A DNA stretch of 24,902 nucleotides from an uncultured Corynebacterium sp. (GCF_946223165.1 NZ_CAMIBP010000033.1:1-24902), one strand, 5' to 3'. Shown: positions 8,193-16,289, counted from the stretch's first letter. A program made the numbers and translations. Notes: generated from the sequence alone by a model not told the origin.

Positions 8193-8822
8193 GTGGTCGA
8201 CGCCATCATGAACGGCATCGCGGCCGTGATGGGCACCCAGTGGGTCTACCCACTGGTAGGCGTCCTCATCTTCTTCGACTGCATGCTCCCCGTGCTCCCC
8301 TCGGAGCTCCCGCTCAACATGGTGGGCACCTGGTACGGCTCCCAAGGTTTTCCGCACCTGGGCACCATGTTCACCATCGCGCTCGTCGCCGGCATGCTGG
8401 GCGACAACCTGGTCTATTCCTTTGCCATCCGCCTCATGCCGCTCATCAACCGGGCCCAGAAGGGCTCGAGGATGTATGACTCGCTGCAGTGGGTCAAGCG
8501 CAACATGCGCCGCAACGCCGGCGCCGCCATCGTCATCGCCCGCTTCATCCCCGGCGCCCGCTTGGTCATGACCATCCTGCTGGGCGCCATGCGCTACCCG
8601 TGGCCCCTGTTTTTCTTCTTCGACACCACCGGCGTGGCGCTGTGGGCCATCCAGGCGCTCGGCGTGGGCTGGCTGGGCGGCAAGCTCTTCGGCGGCAACC
8701 CCGCCTTTGCCATGGCCATCTCCATCGTGGCCGCCGTCATCCTGGGCTACGCCCTACAGAAGGGCATCAACTGGTTTATGAACTGGCGCGATACCCAGCG
8801 CGGCTACGCCGAAACCCCCTAA
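8193..8822 (+). CDS. DedA family membrane protein
   Basis: This 209-residue integral membrane protein has the DedA (VTT/SNARE-associated) layout. A first helix leads into FFDCMLPVLPSELPL (residues 27-41), the acidic-proline re-entrant segment. The conserved IARFIPGARLVMTILLG block (about 116-132) has the Arg and Pro-Gly that mark the family. At least three further helices follow. DedA proteins act as lipid flippases/scramblases, recycling undecaprenyl phosphate or phosphatidylethanolamine; which substrate applies here cannot be told. The start is GTG at 8193, seven bases after GGGAGGAGG. It stands alone, divergent from topA and convergent with cspA. Confidence 0.88.
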   Translation: MVDAIMNGIAAVMGTQWVYPLVGVLIFFDCMLPVLPSELPLNMVGTWYGSQGFPHLGTMFTIALVAGMLGDNLVYSFAIRLMPLINRAQKGSRMYDSLQWVKRNMRRNAGAAIVIARFIPGARLVMTILLGAMRYPWPLFFFFDTTGVALWAIQALGVGWLGGKLFGGNPAFAMAISIVAAVILGYALQKGINWFMNWRDTQRGYAETP

Positions 8823-8834
8823 ACAGACGCGGAA

Positions 8835-8856
8835 GCCGCCGTCTAGCGACGGCGGC
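8835..8856. terminator. Bidirectional hairpin between dedA and cspA
   Basis: GCCGCCGTC-TAGC-GACGGCGGC is a perfect 9-bp stem with a 4-base loop. It lies between the two convergent stop codons. There is no clear T tract on the plus side and only a loose one on the minus side, as is common for actinobacterial terminators. The right arm overlaps an intergenic copy of the iterated 13-mer (8854-8866). Confidence 0.7.
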
Positions 8857-8866
8857 ATCGGCAAGC
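8854..8866 (-). repeat. Iterated 13-mer, copy 3 (intergenic)
   Basis: The only exact copy outside a gene. It overlaps the last three bases of the dedA/cspA hairpin and lies before the cspA stop. Confidence 0.8.
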
Positions 8867-8872
8867 ACTGCG

Positions 8873-9076
8873 TTAGAGCGCGGTGACGTTCTGAGCCTGC
8901 GGGCCCTTGGCGCCCTCCCCCACCTCGAAGGAAACCGCCTGGTTCTCCTCGAGCGTACGGAAGCCCTTGCCCTGAATCTCGGAGTAGTGCACGAAAACAT
9001 CCGCCGAACCGTCGTCCGGGGTGATGAAGCCGTAGCCCTTTTCCGCGTTAAACCACTTCACGGTGCCTTGAGCCAT
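8873..9076 (-). CDS. cspA: Cold shock protein (CspA family)
   Basis: This 67-residue single cold-shock domain binds single-stranded RNA and DNA and acts as an RNA chaperone. It starts MAQGTVKWFNAEKGYGFI, containing RNP1 (KGYGFI), and continues to RNP2 (VFVHY, residues 27-31). The length is exactly that of the family. AAGGA lies 12 bases upstream of the ATG. The gene corresponds to M. tuberculosis Rv3648c, next to the DECH helicase. The upstream intergenic region (9077-9260) is long enough for a leader of several tens of bases, as in many csp genes, but I cannot place the transcription start. Confidence 0.97.
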   Translation of the reverse strand: MAQGTVKWFNAEKGYGFITPDDGSADVFVHYSEIQGKGFRTLEENQAVSFEVGEGAKGPQAQNVTAL

Positions 9077-9260
9077 GATGAATTTCAGTCCTTAAAAGAG
9101 AGTCGAAGTGCTGATGCCGAACTCCCACGGTAGGGGCGCCCGTCTTTTCATATCCTGCTGCGAACGCGCGCTAGAACCGATCAGCTAACGGATAGTGTGA
9201 CACGATTTCCCGCCCCGCGATAGGGTATAGAGAATATTCGTCGGGCGATCGGGGGTAAAA

Positions 9261-11633
9261 GTGACCGAAATTAACCCCTTGGGTGCAGAACTCATGGACG
9301 CGCTGCGCCGGCGCCTGCCAGCGTCGGAGTGCACCCACGTCACCACCCTGCCGCCGCGCGCCTCCCAGCACGCCCCCTGGCCCGACTGGGTCCTGCCGGC
9401 CCTCCGCGCCACGCTTGCCGATGCCGGCATCACCTCACTGTTTACCCACCAGGCCCGCGTCGCCGAGGCAGCGTGGGCCGGCCGCGACGTCGTCGTCTCC
9501 ACCGGCACGTCCTCGGGCAAGTCGCTCGGCTACCAGCTGCCCATCCTCACCCGTCTGGCGCAGGACCCCACCGCGTGCGCGCTCTACCTCACGCCGACGA
9601 AGGCTCTCGGTTCCGACCAGCTCCACGCGGTCACCGGGCTCATGCACGGCATCGAGGAGCTGCGCTCCGTGGCGCCCGCGCCCTACGACGGCGACACGCC
9701 CGTCGAGTCCCGCGCCGGCATCCGCGACCACTCCCGGTTCATCTTCACCAACCCCGACATGCTGCACATGTCGCTGCTGGCCCAGCACGCCCGCTGGGCC
9801 CGGGTGCTGCGCCACCTAGAGTTCATCGTCATCGACGAGTGCCACTCCTACCGCGGCGTCTTCGGCGCCAACGTCGCCCTCGTCCTGCGCCGCTTGCTGC
9901 GCCTGTGCGCGTATTACGGCGCCGCCCCCACCGTCATCCTGGCGTCGGCCACGATGAAGGAACCGGCGCTCCACGCGCAGCGGCTTAGCGGCCGCCCGCT
10001 GTCCGGCATCGAGGAGGTCACAGACGACGGCGCCCCCACCGGCGCGCGCACCGTGGCGCTCTGGGAGCCGGGCTTCGTTGAGGGCGCGACGGGCGAGAAC
10101 GATGCCCCCGTGCGGCGCCCCGCTACCACCGAGGCCGCCGAAATGATGGCCACGCTGGTCAACGAGGGCGCCCGCACGCTGGCCTTCGTGCGCTCGCGCC
10201 GCTCCGCCGAGACCGTAGCTCTGCGCGCGTCCGCCGAGCTATCCGGCCGCTTCGCCCGGCCCGACTTCGCCCGGCGCGTGGCCAGCTACCGCGCCGGCTA
10301 CCTGGCCGAGGACCGCCGCGCCCTCGAGCGCGCGCTCGACGACGGCACCCTGCTGGGTGTGGCCACCACCTCGGCGCTCGAGCTCGGCATCGACGTCGGC
10401 GGGCTCGACGCCGTCGTCACCGCTGGTTTTCCCGGCACCATCGCCAGTTTTTGGCAGCAGGCTGGCCGCGCCGGCCGCCGCGGCCAGGGTTCCCTCGTCG
10501 TCCTCGTCGCCCGCGACGAGCCCATGGACACCTACCTCGTCCATCACCCAGAGGCGCTCCTCGGCCGCCCCGTCGAAGCCAGCGTCTTCAACCCCACCAA
10601 CCCCTACATCCTCTACGGACACGTCTACTGCGCGGCCATCGAGCGACCGCTCACGGAGGCGGATGTTGCCGCATTCGGGGCGGCCGACGTCGTCGCCGCT
10701 CTCGAGGCCGACGGGCTGCTGCGCCGCCGTGCGCGTGGCTGGTTCCCCGTGCCGCTCATCGATGGCCCCGTCACCCCGGAGACCGCGCACGCGCACGTGA
10801 GCCTGCGCGGGGGCTCCGGACAGGAGGTCATGATCGTCGACGGCACGGACGGGCGCCTGCTCGGCACCATCGATGCCGGCCGGGCCGCGTCCCAAGTCCA
10901 CCCCGGCGCCGTCTACCTGCACCAGGGCGAGTCGTTCGTCATCGACGCCCTCGACTTCGACGACTACGTGGCGCTGGCGCACCCCGAGACACCCGAGTAC
11001 ACGACCACGGCCCGCGCCACGACGGACATCCGCATCATCGCCGACGCCGACGAGCTCATCAACTACGCCCCGGGGCTCTGGGTAGCCAGCGTCGAGGTCG
11101 AGGTCACCGACCAGGTGGTCGGCTACGGCGTGCGCTTTCCCGACGGCACCGTGGGCGAGGACGTGCCGCTGTCCATGCCGGCGCAGGCCCTGCAGACCCG
11201 CGCGGTGGCGTACACCATCGACCCGCTCGTCCTCGCGGAGCTGGGCATCGCCACCGCCGACATCCCCGGCACGCTGCACGCCGCGGAGCACGCCGCGATC
11301 GGTCTGCTGCCGCTCATCGCGACGTGCGATCGCTGGGACATCGGCGGGGTGTCCACCGCCCTCCACCTCGACACGCAGCTGCCCACGGTCTTCGTTTACG
11401 ACGGGCACCCCGGCGGCGCCGGGTTTGCCGACGAGGGCTTCCGCCGCTTCCCCGAATGGATCGAGGCCACCTACGAGGCCGTGCGCTCCTGCCCCTGCGA
11501 GTCCGGATGCCCGTCCTGCGTGCAGTCACCCAAATGCGGCAATGGCAATAACCCGCTGTCCAAGGCCGGCGCCATCACGCTCCTCGGCGCGCTGGTCACC
11601 ATGACGGCCGGCGGGCCGATGCCAGCGGGCTAG
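9261..11633 (+). CDS. DECH-box helicase of the helicase/secretion neighbourhood (MrfA/Hrq1-like)
   Basis: This 790-residue superfamily 2 helicase has motif I STGTSSGKS at 80-88, motif Ia TPTKALGSDQ (111-120), motif II DECH at 192-195 and motif III SAT at 229-231. The second RecA domain ends in QQAGRAGRRGQGS. The C-terminal DUF1998-type module has cysteines 744, 746, 750, 753 and 759 (CPCESGCPSC...KCGN), likely a metal site. Related MrfA and Hrq1 proteins work in DNA repair. Members next to Tad genes are catalogued as helicase/secretion-neighbourhood DEAH-box helicases, and the reason for the association is unknown. The start is GTG at 9261 with a G-rich sequence upstream. It converges on the tad operon with 15 bases between stop codons. 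Codons 52-55 carry the iterated 13-mer. Confidence 0.92.
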   Translation: MTEINPLGAELMDALRRRLPASECTHVTTLPPRASQHAPWPDWVLPALRATLADAGITSLFTHQARVAEAAWAGRDVVVSTGTSSGKSLGYQLPILTRLAQDPTACALYLTPTKALGSDQLHAVTGLMHGIEELRSVAPAPYDGDTPVESRAGIRDHSRFIFTNPDMLHMSLLAQHARWARVLRHLEFIVIDECHSYRGVFGANVALVLRRLLRLCAYYGAAPTVILASATMKEPALHAQRLSGRPLSGIEEVTDDGAPTGARTVALWEPGFVEGATGENDAPVRRPATTEAAEMMATLVNEGARTLAFVRSRRSAETVALRASAELSGRFARPDFARRVASYRAGYLAEDRRALERALDDGTLLGVATTSALELGIDVGGLDAVVTAGFPGTIASFWQQAGRAGRRGQGSLVVLVARDEPMDTYLVHHPEALLGRPVEASVFNPTNPYILYGHVYCAAIERPLTEADVAAFGAADVVAALEADGLLRRRARGWFPVPLIDGPVTPETAHAHVSLRGGSGQEVMIVDGTDGRLLGTIDAGRAASQVHPGAVYLHQGESFVIDALDFDDYVALAHPETPEYTTTARATTDIRIIADADELINYAPGLWVASVEVEVTDQVVGYGVRFPDGTVGEDVPLSMPAQALQTRAVAYTIDPLVLAELGIATADIPGTLHAAEHAAIGLLPLIATCDRWDIGGVSTALHLDTQLPTVFVYDGHPGGAGFADEGFRRFPEWIEATYEAVRSCPCESGCPSCVQSPKCGNGNNPLSKAGAITLLGALVTMTAGGPMPAG
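9413..9425 (+). repeat. Iterated 13-mer, copy 4 (in helicase)
   Basis: GCTTGCCGATGCC in sense orientation; encodes Leu-Ala-Asp-Ala of the helicase. Confidence 0.8.
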
Positions 11634-11648
11634 CCTCGGCTTGGCCTC

Positions 11649-11984
11649 CTACAGCGGGCCGGCTTTCGCACTGGCGGCGCGGGTGCGGACGCTGGCCGTC
11701 ACGCTCACGTCCCCGCCCGTCACCGCGCAGGCCTCCAGTGCCGCTCCGTTGGCCCGCGCGATGTCGCGGGCCACGGCACAGCCGTCCTCGCCCCGGTAGT
11801 GGGCGAAGGCCCCGGCCACCGCGGCCATGTCGGCCGCGACCTGGGCTGCATGGCGCGCGACGACGAAGGCGCCCGCGGCCGCGACGACGAGCACCAGGCT
11901 CGCCACCGCCGCGATAACGCCCGCCGCCACCACCGAGGCAGATCCCTCGTCATTGCACAGCGGCCCGGTCACGCCGCGGCTCAT
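11649..11984 (-). CDS. TadE-like pseudopilin (helicase/secretion neighbourhood)
   Basis: This 111-residue last gene of the tad operon begins MSRGVTGPLCNDEGSASVVA, a short leader ending in Gly14 followed by a hydrophobic helix of about 25 residues (AAGVIAAVASLVLVVAAAGAFVVA), then a small Cys-containing domain (two cysteines). This is the TadE pattern, and the gene corresponds to M. tuberculosis Rv3654c. The residue at +5 after the expected cleavage site is Val19 instead of the usual Glu, so processing by a prepilin peptidase is doubtful. Its ATG overlaps the preceding stop as ATGA, implying coupled translation. Confidence 0.8.
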   Translation of the reverse strand: MSRGVTGPLCNDEGSASVVAAGVIAAVASLVLVVAAAGAFVVARHAAQVAADMAAVAGAFAHYRGEDGCAVARDIARANGAALEACAVTGGDVSVTASVRTRAASAKAGPL

Positions 11985-12325
11985 GACGACTCCCGCGGAA
12001 AGACGGCAGTGGCTGAAACCTCCCCCAGCGGCGCGGGCACCCGCGCGGTCACGGTGACAAGGCCGCCGGACTCCGACGACTCGACGTGCCCGCGCGTCGG
12101 CTCGAACTCCACGCCAATGGCCAGCGAACGTGCCGCCGCCCCAGCCGTGTCCACCGCGGCGAGGTACGCGCCCAGCGTGGCGAGCGCCCCCACCATCGCG
12201 GCGACGACTACGACGAGGGCGGACATGCCTAGGGCAGCCTCGACGCTGACGGAGCCCTCGTCGTTGCCCAGAGCGCCGACCGCCGGACCACCAACCGAAT
12301 TACTCCGATGCACGGCTGCGCGCAT
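11981..12325 (-). CDS. TadE family pseudopilin
   Basis: This 114-residue protein has a leader ending NDEG24, cleavage-site residues SVSVE with Glu29 at +5, then a hydrophobic helix (about 30-55), as in TadE minor pseudopilins. It is the Rv3655c counterpart. The C-terminal half is a small beta-rich domain with the motif LVTVTARVPAPLG. The start ATG lies four bases after the Flp pilin stop, and its own stop overlaps the next gene as ATGA, so the pilin genes look translationally linked. Confidence 0.83.
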   Translation of the reverse strand: MRAAVHRSNSVGGPAVGALGNDEGSVSVEAALGMSALVVVVAAMVGALATLGAYLAAVDTAGAAARSLAIGVEFEPTRGHVESSESGGLVTVTARVPAPLGEVSATAVFPRESS

Positions 12326-12329
12326 TGCA

Positions 12330-12518
12330 CTAGCCCGGTCGGTTGTTCAGGGCGTCAGTAATGATGGACTCGAAGGCATCCGTAACGCCGCCACCATTGA
12401 CGACGAGGTACAGCACAGCAGCCAGCGCCGCGGCGGCGATGGATCCCATGGCGTATTCGATGGTCGACATGCCGTCCTCGTTGTTAAGAATAGTGCGCAA
12501 TTCGTTCAGGGTTTTCAT
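12330..12518 (-). CDS. Flp-type pilin (DUF4244-like)
   Basis: This 62-residue prepilin should be the major structural subunit of a Flp/Tad pilus. It opens MKTLNELRTILNNEDG, with predicted cleavage after Gly16. The mature part begins MSTIEYAMG, with the diagnostic Glu-Tyr at +5/+6, followed by a hydrophobic helix (SIAAAALAAVLYLVV). It matches Rv3656c. Two start codons are possible. The sequence AGGAG lies only one base from the ATG at 12524 but seven bases from the ATG at 12518, so the latter is preferred. A 60-base gap separates it from tadC, the largest in the operon. Confidence 0.88.
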   Translation of the reverse strand: MKTLNELRTILNNEDGMSTIEYAMGSIAAAALAAVLYLVVNGGGVTDAFESIITDALNNRPG

Positions 12519-12578
12519 GGTCATTCTCCTTGTGATTGTGTGAGTGAAAAGAAGGTTGTGTGTGGTGTCGGCGCCGCG

Positions 12579-13172
12579 CTAGCGGGCCAGCAGATCGGTT
12601 CCGAGGCTGATGACGATGGGCGCCAGTCCTAGGACTATGAAGGCGGGTAAGAAACACAGCGCGAGCGGCAGGGAGATAAACACCCCGGCGCGCTCGGCGC
12701 GGGCGGTGGCGGCATCGGCGGCCTCGTCGCGCAACGCTTGGGCGAGTCGCGCGGCGCCGGAGGCGATGGCCGCGCCCGATTGCTCGGACATGACGATGAG
12801 GGTGGCTAATTCCTCGAGCCCCGGAACATCCCCGAGTTCCTCCCACGCACGGGAGGCGGGGACGCCGAGAGCCAGAAGCGACGCCGCGTCGCCCCAGGCG
12901 GGCACCTCGCTCACGGTTGCGACCGCGCCTGCGGCGTGGGCCGGGCCCAACCCGGCGCCCAGGCAGGCGGAGAAGAGGTCGATGTCGTGCGCGAGCGCCA
13001 GCGGCGGGGGCGGCGCGGGGCGCATCCCCGGGAGCCGGAGCCGGCGTGGCGGGCCGTCCCGCGGGGATTTCGGCGTACCGGCGCCGCCCGCGGCGAGGTC
13101 AGGTGGCGCCGCGGACTCCGGGGTGATGGTAGACGCCATGAGCGCGGTTGCGAGAAGCACCAAGGTCAGCAT
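12579..13172 (-). CDS. tadC: TadC-like inner-membrane platform protein (T2SSF domain)
   Basis: This 197-residue protein has an N-terminal hydrophobic segment (MLTLVLLATALMA), a Pro/Gly-rich linker, a helical T2SSF/GspF-type domain (from about HDIDLFSACLGAGL to LRDEAADAATARAERAG) and a C-terminal membrane pair (VFISLPLALCFLPAFIVLGLAPIVISLG). It should form the pilus-assembly platform together with TadB and corresponds to Rv3657c. The ATG at 13172 was chosen because it overlaps the tadB stop by seven bases (ATGCTGA) and begins the signal-like helix; the frame upstream is an antisense-like Arg-rich extension. Confidence 0.83.
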   Translation of the reverse strand: MLTLVLLATALMASTITPESAAPPDLAAGGAGTPKSPRDGPPRRLRLPGMRPAPPPPLALAHDIDLFSACLGAGLGPAHAAGAVATVSEVPAWGDAASLLALGVPASRAWEELGDVPGLEELATLIVMSEQSGAAIASGAARLAQALRDEAADAATARAERAGVFISLPLALCFLPAFIVLGLAPIVISLGTDLLAR

Positions 13173-13909
13173 GCGGCGGCCCTCCGCAGGATGATGCGGG
13201 ACCATACAAAGCCGCCGCACACGAGGCTCGTTCCGACAACGAGCAGGAGCCCGCCGAGGCCGCCGCCAAGCAACAGGCCCAGCGGGTCGGCGCCCATGGC
13301 GCTGCCCATACCCAACCCGGCCAGCGGCAGGCACGTGAGCACGATGGCCGTGGACTGCGGTCCCTGCAGGGCTGCGGACGTGGCCTGGGCGTGGCGGCGG
13401 GCAGAGTCGAGACGGGACTGTGCCTGCTCCACCAACCCGGCGAGCGGGAGGCCGTGGGCCTCGGCTAGGGCGATAAGCGCGGCGAGCTGCCCCAGTCCTG
13501 CGAAGTGCAGGGCAGCGCTCACCCGCCCGCCGCGGCTGGCGACGAGGGCCACGACGGTCAGCTCCGCGCGCAGGGTCTCACTCACGGTGTCGGGCAGCCG
13601 CTGCGCGGCGGCGCTCAACGCGTGCGGCAGGCTGGCCCCGGCGCGCAGGTCGGCCGCGAGGGTACCGAGGTACGCGGCCTCCGCGGCGGCGCGGGCGCGG
13701 GAGGCACGCTGCGCGAGAAGATCCCGCACGGTCCACGCGATGGTCCCGGCGGAGGCAAGGCCCGCGAGCAGGATCGTCGCGCGCCCGACGAGGAATACGG
13801 CGGCCAGCACCGCGCCGGCGACAGCAAAGATAAGCACAGGCGCGTGGCGGCGCGTGGGTCGCTGCACGTCGAGGGCGATAAGGGCTCCGGCGAGCAGAAG
13901 GAAGGTCAT
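13166..13909 (-). CDS. tadB: TadB-like inner-membrane platform protein (T2SSF domain)
   Basis: This 247-residue protein has two or three N-terminal membrane segments, then a cytoplasmic helical T2SSF domain (AAYLGTLAADLRAGASLPHA onward; GRVSAALHFAGLGQLAALIA) and a C-terminal membrane pair (STAIVLTCLPLAGLGMGSA; GLGGLLLVVGTSLVCGGFVW). It should contact the motor TadA and the TadC partner. It corresponds to Rv3658c. Its start overlaps the tadA stop as ATGA. Confidence 0.85.
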   Translation of the reverse strand: MTFLLLAGALIALDVQRPTRRHAPVLIFAVAGAVLAAVFLVGRATILLAGLASAGTIAWTVRDLLAQRASRARAAAEAAYLGTLAADLRAGASLPHALSAAAQRLPDTVSETLRAELTVVALVASRGGRVSAALHFAGLGQLAALIALAEAHGLPLAGLVEQAQSRLDSARRHAQATSAALQGPQSTAIVLTCLPLAGLGMGSAMGADPLGLLLGGGLGGLLLVVGTSLVCGGFVWSRIILRRAAAC

Positions 13910-15063
13910 GCGTCCTCCCCGAGAAGCGAGAGGAACGACGGCCAGGCCTCGGTAGGGCCGCCGTCGGCAGACCAGGCCACACGGGGGACGACGGGATTTC
14001 CTTCGAGCAAGCCGATCTGCGCGAGCTGCCGGGAGCCGTCGGGCCCGCGGCGCGTCGCGAGGACCACGTGAACTGCGGCGGCCAGCTGCGAGTGCAGCCC
14101 CACCCGGTCGAGCCCGCCCAAGGCGGCGAGCGCCTCCATGCGCGCAGGGACCTCTGCCAGCGAGTTGGCGTGCAGCGTGCCCGCGCCGCCGTCGTGGCCG
14201 GTGTTGAGCGCGGCGAGGAGATCAACGACCTCCGCCCCGCGGATCTCGCCGACGACGATGCGGTCCGGGCGCATACGCAGCGCCTGACGCAGCAGCGTGG
14301 ACATCGTGAGCTCGCCACGCCCTTCCGCGTTGGCGCGCCGCGACACCAGCGAGACCACGTGCGGGTGCGCCGGGGCCAGCTCCGCGGTGTCCTCGATGAT
14401 GAGCAGGCGCTCTGTCGCCGCGGCCTGCCCCAGCAGTGCGGAGAGCAACGTCGTCTTACCCGAGCCGGTGCCGCCGATGACGAGGAACGATACCCGGCGC
14501 TCCACGAGCCGCCGCAGGCGCTCGCCGATTTCGCGCGGCACGGAGCCGCCGGCGACGAGGGCGTCGAGCGACGTCTGCGCTTGGCGGAGCACGCGGACCG
14601 AAAGGCACGTGCCGCCGACGGCGGGCGGCGCGAGCACCGCGTGAATGCGCACCGCCGATCCGTCGTCGCGATCGAGGCGGCCGTCGGCATAGGGCTGTGC
14701 GTCGTCGAGGCGCCCGCCCGCGGCGATCACCAGCCGGGTCGCGAGCCGGCGAACCTCGGCCTCGTCGGCAAAGGTCAGCGAGGCGCGCTCGAGTCCCTGA
14801 CCACGCTCGACGAAGACGGAGCGCGGGCCGTTGACCACGACATCGGTCACGCCGGGGCGCGCCAGGAGTGGCTCCAGCGGACCGAGGCCCACGGTGTCAT
14901 GGCGGAGGCTGCGCAACACGGCGAGTACGTCGACGTCGGAGATAACGCCGGCCTCCTCCCGGATGCGCCGCGCCAGGGCCGGGGCGTCCGCCGCGAGGCC
15001 GGGCTCGGACGCCAGCAGGTGTTGCAGGCGATCGGTGAGCTCCGGGTGGAGTTCGTGGCTCAT
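13906..15063 (-). CDS. tadA: TadA/CpaF secretion ATPase
   Basis: This 385-residue hexameric-type motor powers Flp pilus assembly. An N-terminal helical domain precedes the ATPase core: Walker A GGTGSGKTT at 197-205, Asp box IIEDTAEL (about 222-229), Walker B-like RIVVGEIRGAE (268-278) and His box GHDGGAGTLHANS (289-301). All catalytic features are intact. It corresponds to Rv3659c and the family catalogued as helicase/secretion-neighbourhood ATPase. The ATG at 15063 overlaps the ssd-like stop as ATGA. The open frame further upstream lies inside the preceding gene and was discarded. Confidence 0.93.
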   Translation of the reverse strand: MSHELHPELTDRLQHLLASEPGLAADAPALARRIREEAGVISDVDVLAVLRSLRHDTVGLGPLEPLLARPGVTDVVVNGPRSVFVERGQGLERASLTFADEAEVRRLATRLVIAAGGRLDDAQPYADGRLDRDDGSAVRIHAVLAPPAVGGTCLSVRVLRQAQTSLDALVAGGSVPREIGERLRRLVERRVSFLVIGGTGSGKTTLLSALLGQAAATERLLIIEDTAELAPAHPHVVSLVSRRANAEGRGELTMSTLLRQALRMRPDRIVVGEIRGAEVVDLLAALNTGHDGGAGTLHANSLAEVPARMEALAALGGLDRVGLHSQLAAAVHVVLATRRGPDGSRQLAQIGLLEGNPVVPRVAWSADGGPTEAWPSFLSLLGEDA

Positions 15064-16130
15064 CGGACCCACCCCGCATCCTCGAGGACGCGGGCGCAGG
15101 CGCGCGCCAGCGGCCGTGGCAATTCCCGGGGGAGCCCCGTGTTCTCCACGGCGCGGGGCAGACCACGCACGGTGGGCAGCTCCGCCACCACGTCGGCGTG
15201 CACGACGCGTTCGACGTCCTCGACCGCCAGCGACGACCACCCACGGTGGCGAACGACGACGCTCGCCGGGACGCCGTCGGCACCCAAACGATGCGTCCAC
15301 TGCGCGGCGGCCGCGGCTGAGCGCACCTCGGCGGCGGTGACGATGACCGCGTGATCCGCCGCCGCGGGGACGACGCCGTCGACCACGACGAGCCCGTCGC
15401 CGCGCAGGGCTGACGCCACGGATTCCAGCGCGGGCTCGGACAGCGCAAAGGGCTCGGCTACGGTGGCGCGGGCCCCGCTGAGCACGGCGATGCCGTCCGC
15501 CGTCGTGGGCAGCGCACGGCGCACGTCGGCAGCGTCGACGCTTCCGGATCCCAGGCTGAGATCCGGCCAGCGGGCGCCAGGCGCGTCCTCAATCCCGAGG
15601 AGGAGATCGAGACCGCCAGCCGCCGGCGCAGCGTCGATGAGAGCGGCGGCCTGCGGTGCCGCGGCACCGGCATGGTGCCGCATTCCGGATCGTTGCGCCG
15701 CACGGGCGAGCGCCGCGGCGAGGGTACTGGTTCCCACTCCGCCCGCGGCCCCGACGACGGCGAGACACAGTCCATCAGCAGCGCTCACCCGCGGCCCGGG
15801 CGTGGCGGCGTTGGCGCCCAACGCACCGACGAGGTCGTCGGCCTCGGCGGGAACGAGGAAGGCCCGCGCGGCCTGCGCCCGCAGCGCCGCCTCGAAGTCG
15901 ATGGGCCCGGGATCCGGCGCGAGGAAGTACACGGGCGCCGCGGGGCGGAGGGCGCCGATGTGCGATGCCGTCGAGGCGTCGGCCACGATGGCCCCGGCGC
16001 GCGCGGCGTGGCGGGCGATGTCGCGCGGATCGTCGCAGGCCGCGACCTCCCGCCCCGTGGCCGCGGCGGCGTGCGTGGCCTCCGGGAGAACGAGCGGATC
16101 GGTGACCGCGATGAGGATGAAATCGTTCAT
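15060..16130 (-). CDS. CpaE/Ssd-like MinD-superfamily protein
   Basis: This 356-residue first gene of the tad operon has an N-terminal receiver-like domain (residues 1-110) followed by a MinD/ParA-type domain starting LCLAVVGAAGGVGTSTLA (121-138). Both lysines of the deviant Walker A (KGGxGK) are replaced: position 129 is Ala and 134 is Thr. ATP hydrolysis is therefore doubtful. CpaE proteins position Tad pili; the M. tuberculosis counterpart Rv3660c (Ssd) is reported to affect septum placement. The ATG at 16130 begins a sensible N terminus; the longer frame adds 48 Arg-rich residues from the intergenic region. No strong ribosome-binding site is visible. Two DnaA boxes lie upstream. Confidence 0.85.
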   Translation of the reverse strand: MNDFILIAVTDPLVLPEATHAAAATGREVAACDDPRDIARHAARAGAIVADASTASHIGALRPAAPVYFLAPDPGPIDFEAALRAQAARAFLVPAEADDLVGALGANAATPGPRVSAADGLCLAVVGAAGGVGTSTLAAALARAAQRSGMRHHAGAAAPQAAALIDAAPAAGGLDLLLGIEDAPGARWPDLSLGSGSVDAADVRRALPTTADGIAVLSGARATVAEPFALSEPALESVASALRGDGLVVVDGVVPAAADHAVIVTAAEVRSAAAAAQWTHRLGADGVPASVVVRHRGWSSLAVEDVERVVHADVVAELPTVRGLPRAVENTGLPRELPRPLARACARVLEDAGWVR

Positions 16131-16183
16131 GAGCTCAAGCCAACCGGACCTCCCCACCAGCCGAAAGGGGCTCTCAGGTTGCC

Positions 16184-16192
16184 TGTGGATAA
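16184..16192 (-). promoter_or_regulatory. Perfect DnaA box (1)
   Basis: TTATCCACA on the minus strand, the exact consensus DnaA-binding 9-mer, 54 bases upstream of the ssd-like start. Actual binding is not shown by sequence alone. Confidence 0.55.
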
Positions 16193-16245
16193 GTCCCCGC
16201 CGGCGCGGTCGGGCGGCACGCGAGGGCCGCGTCGACACCAGCACC

Positions 16246-16254
16246 TGTGGATAA
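16246..16254 (-). promoter_or_regulatory. Perfect DnaA box (2)
   Basis: A second exact TTATCCACA in the same orientation, starting 62 bases from the first, between the divergent tad operon and HAD phosphatase gene. It lies 36 bases upstream of the phosphatase -35 hexamer. Confidence 0.55.
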
Positions 16255-16289
16255 CGCCGCCACAGTTTTCCCAATATTCACTTGCGTTA

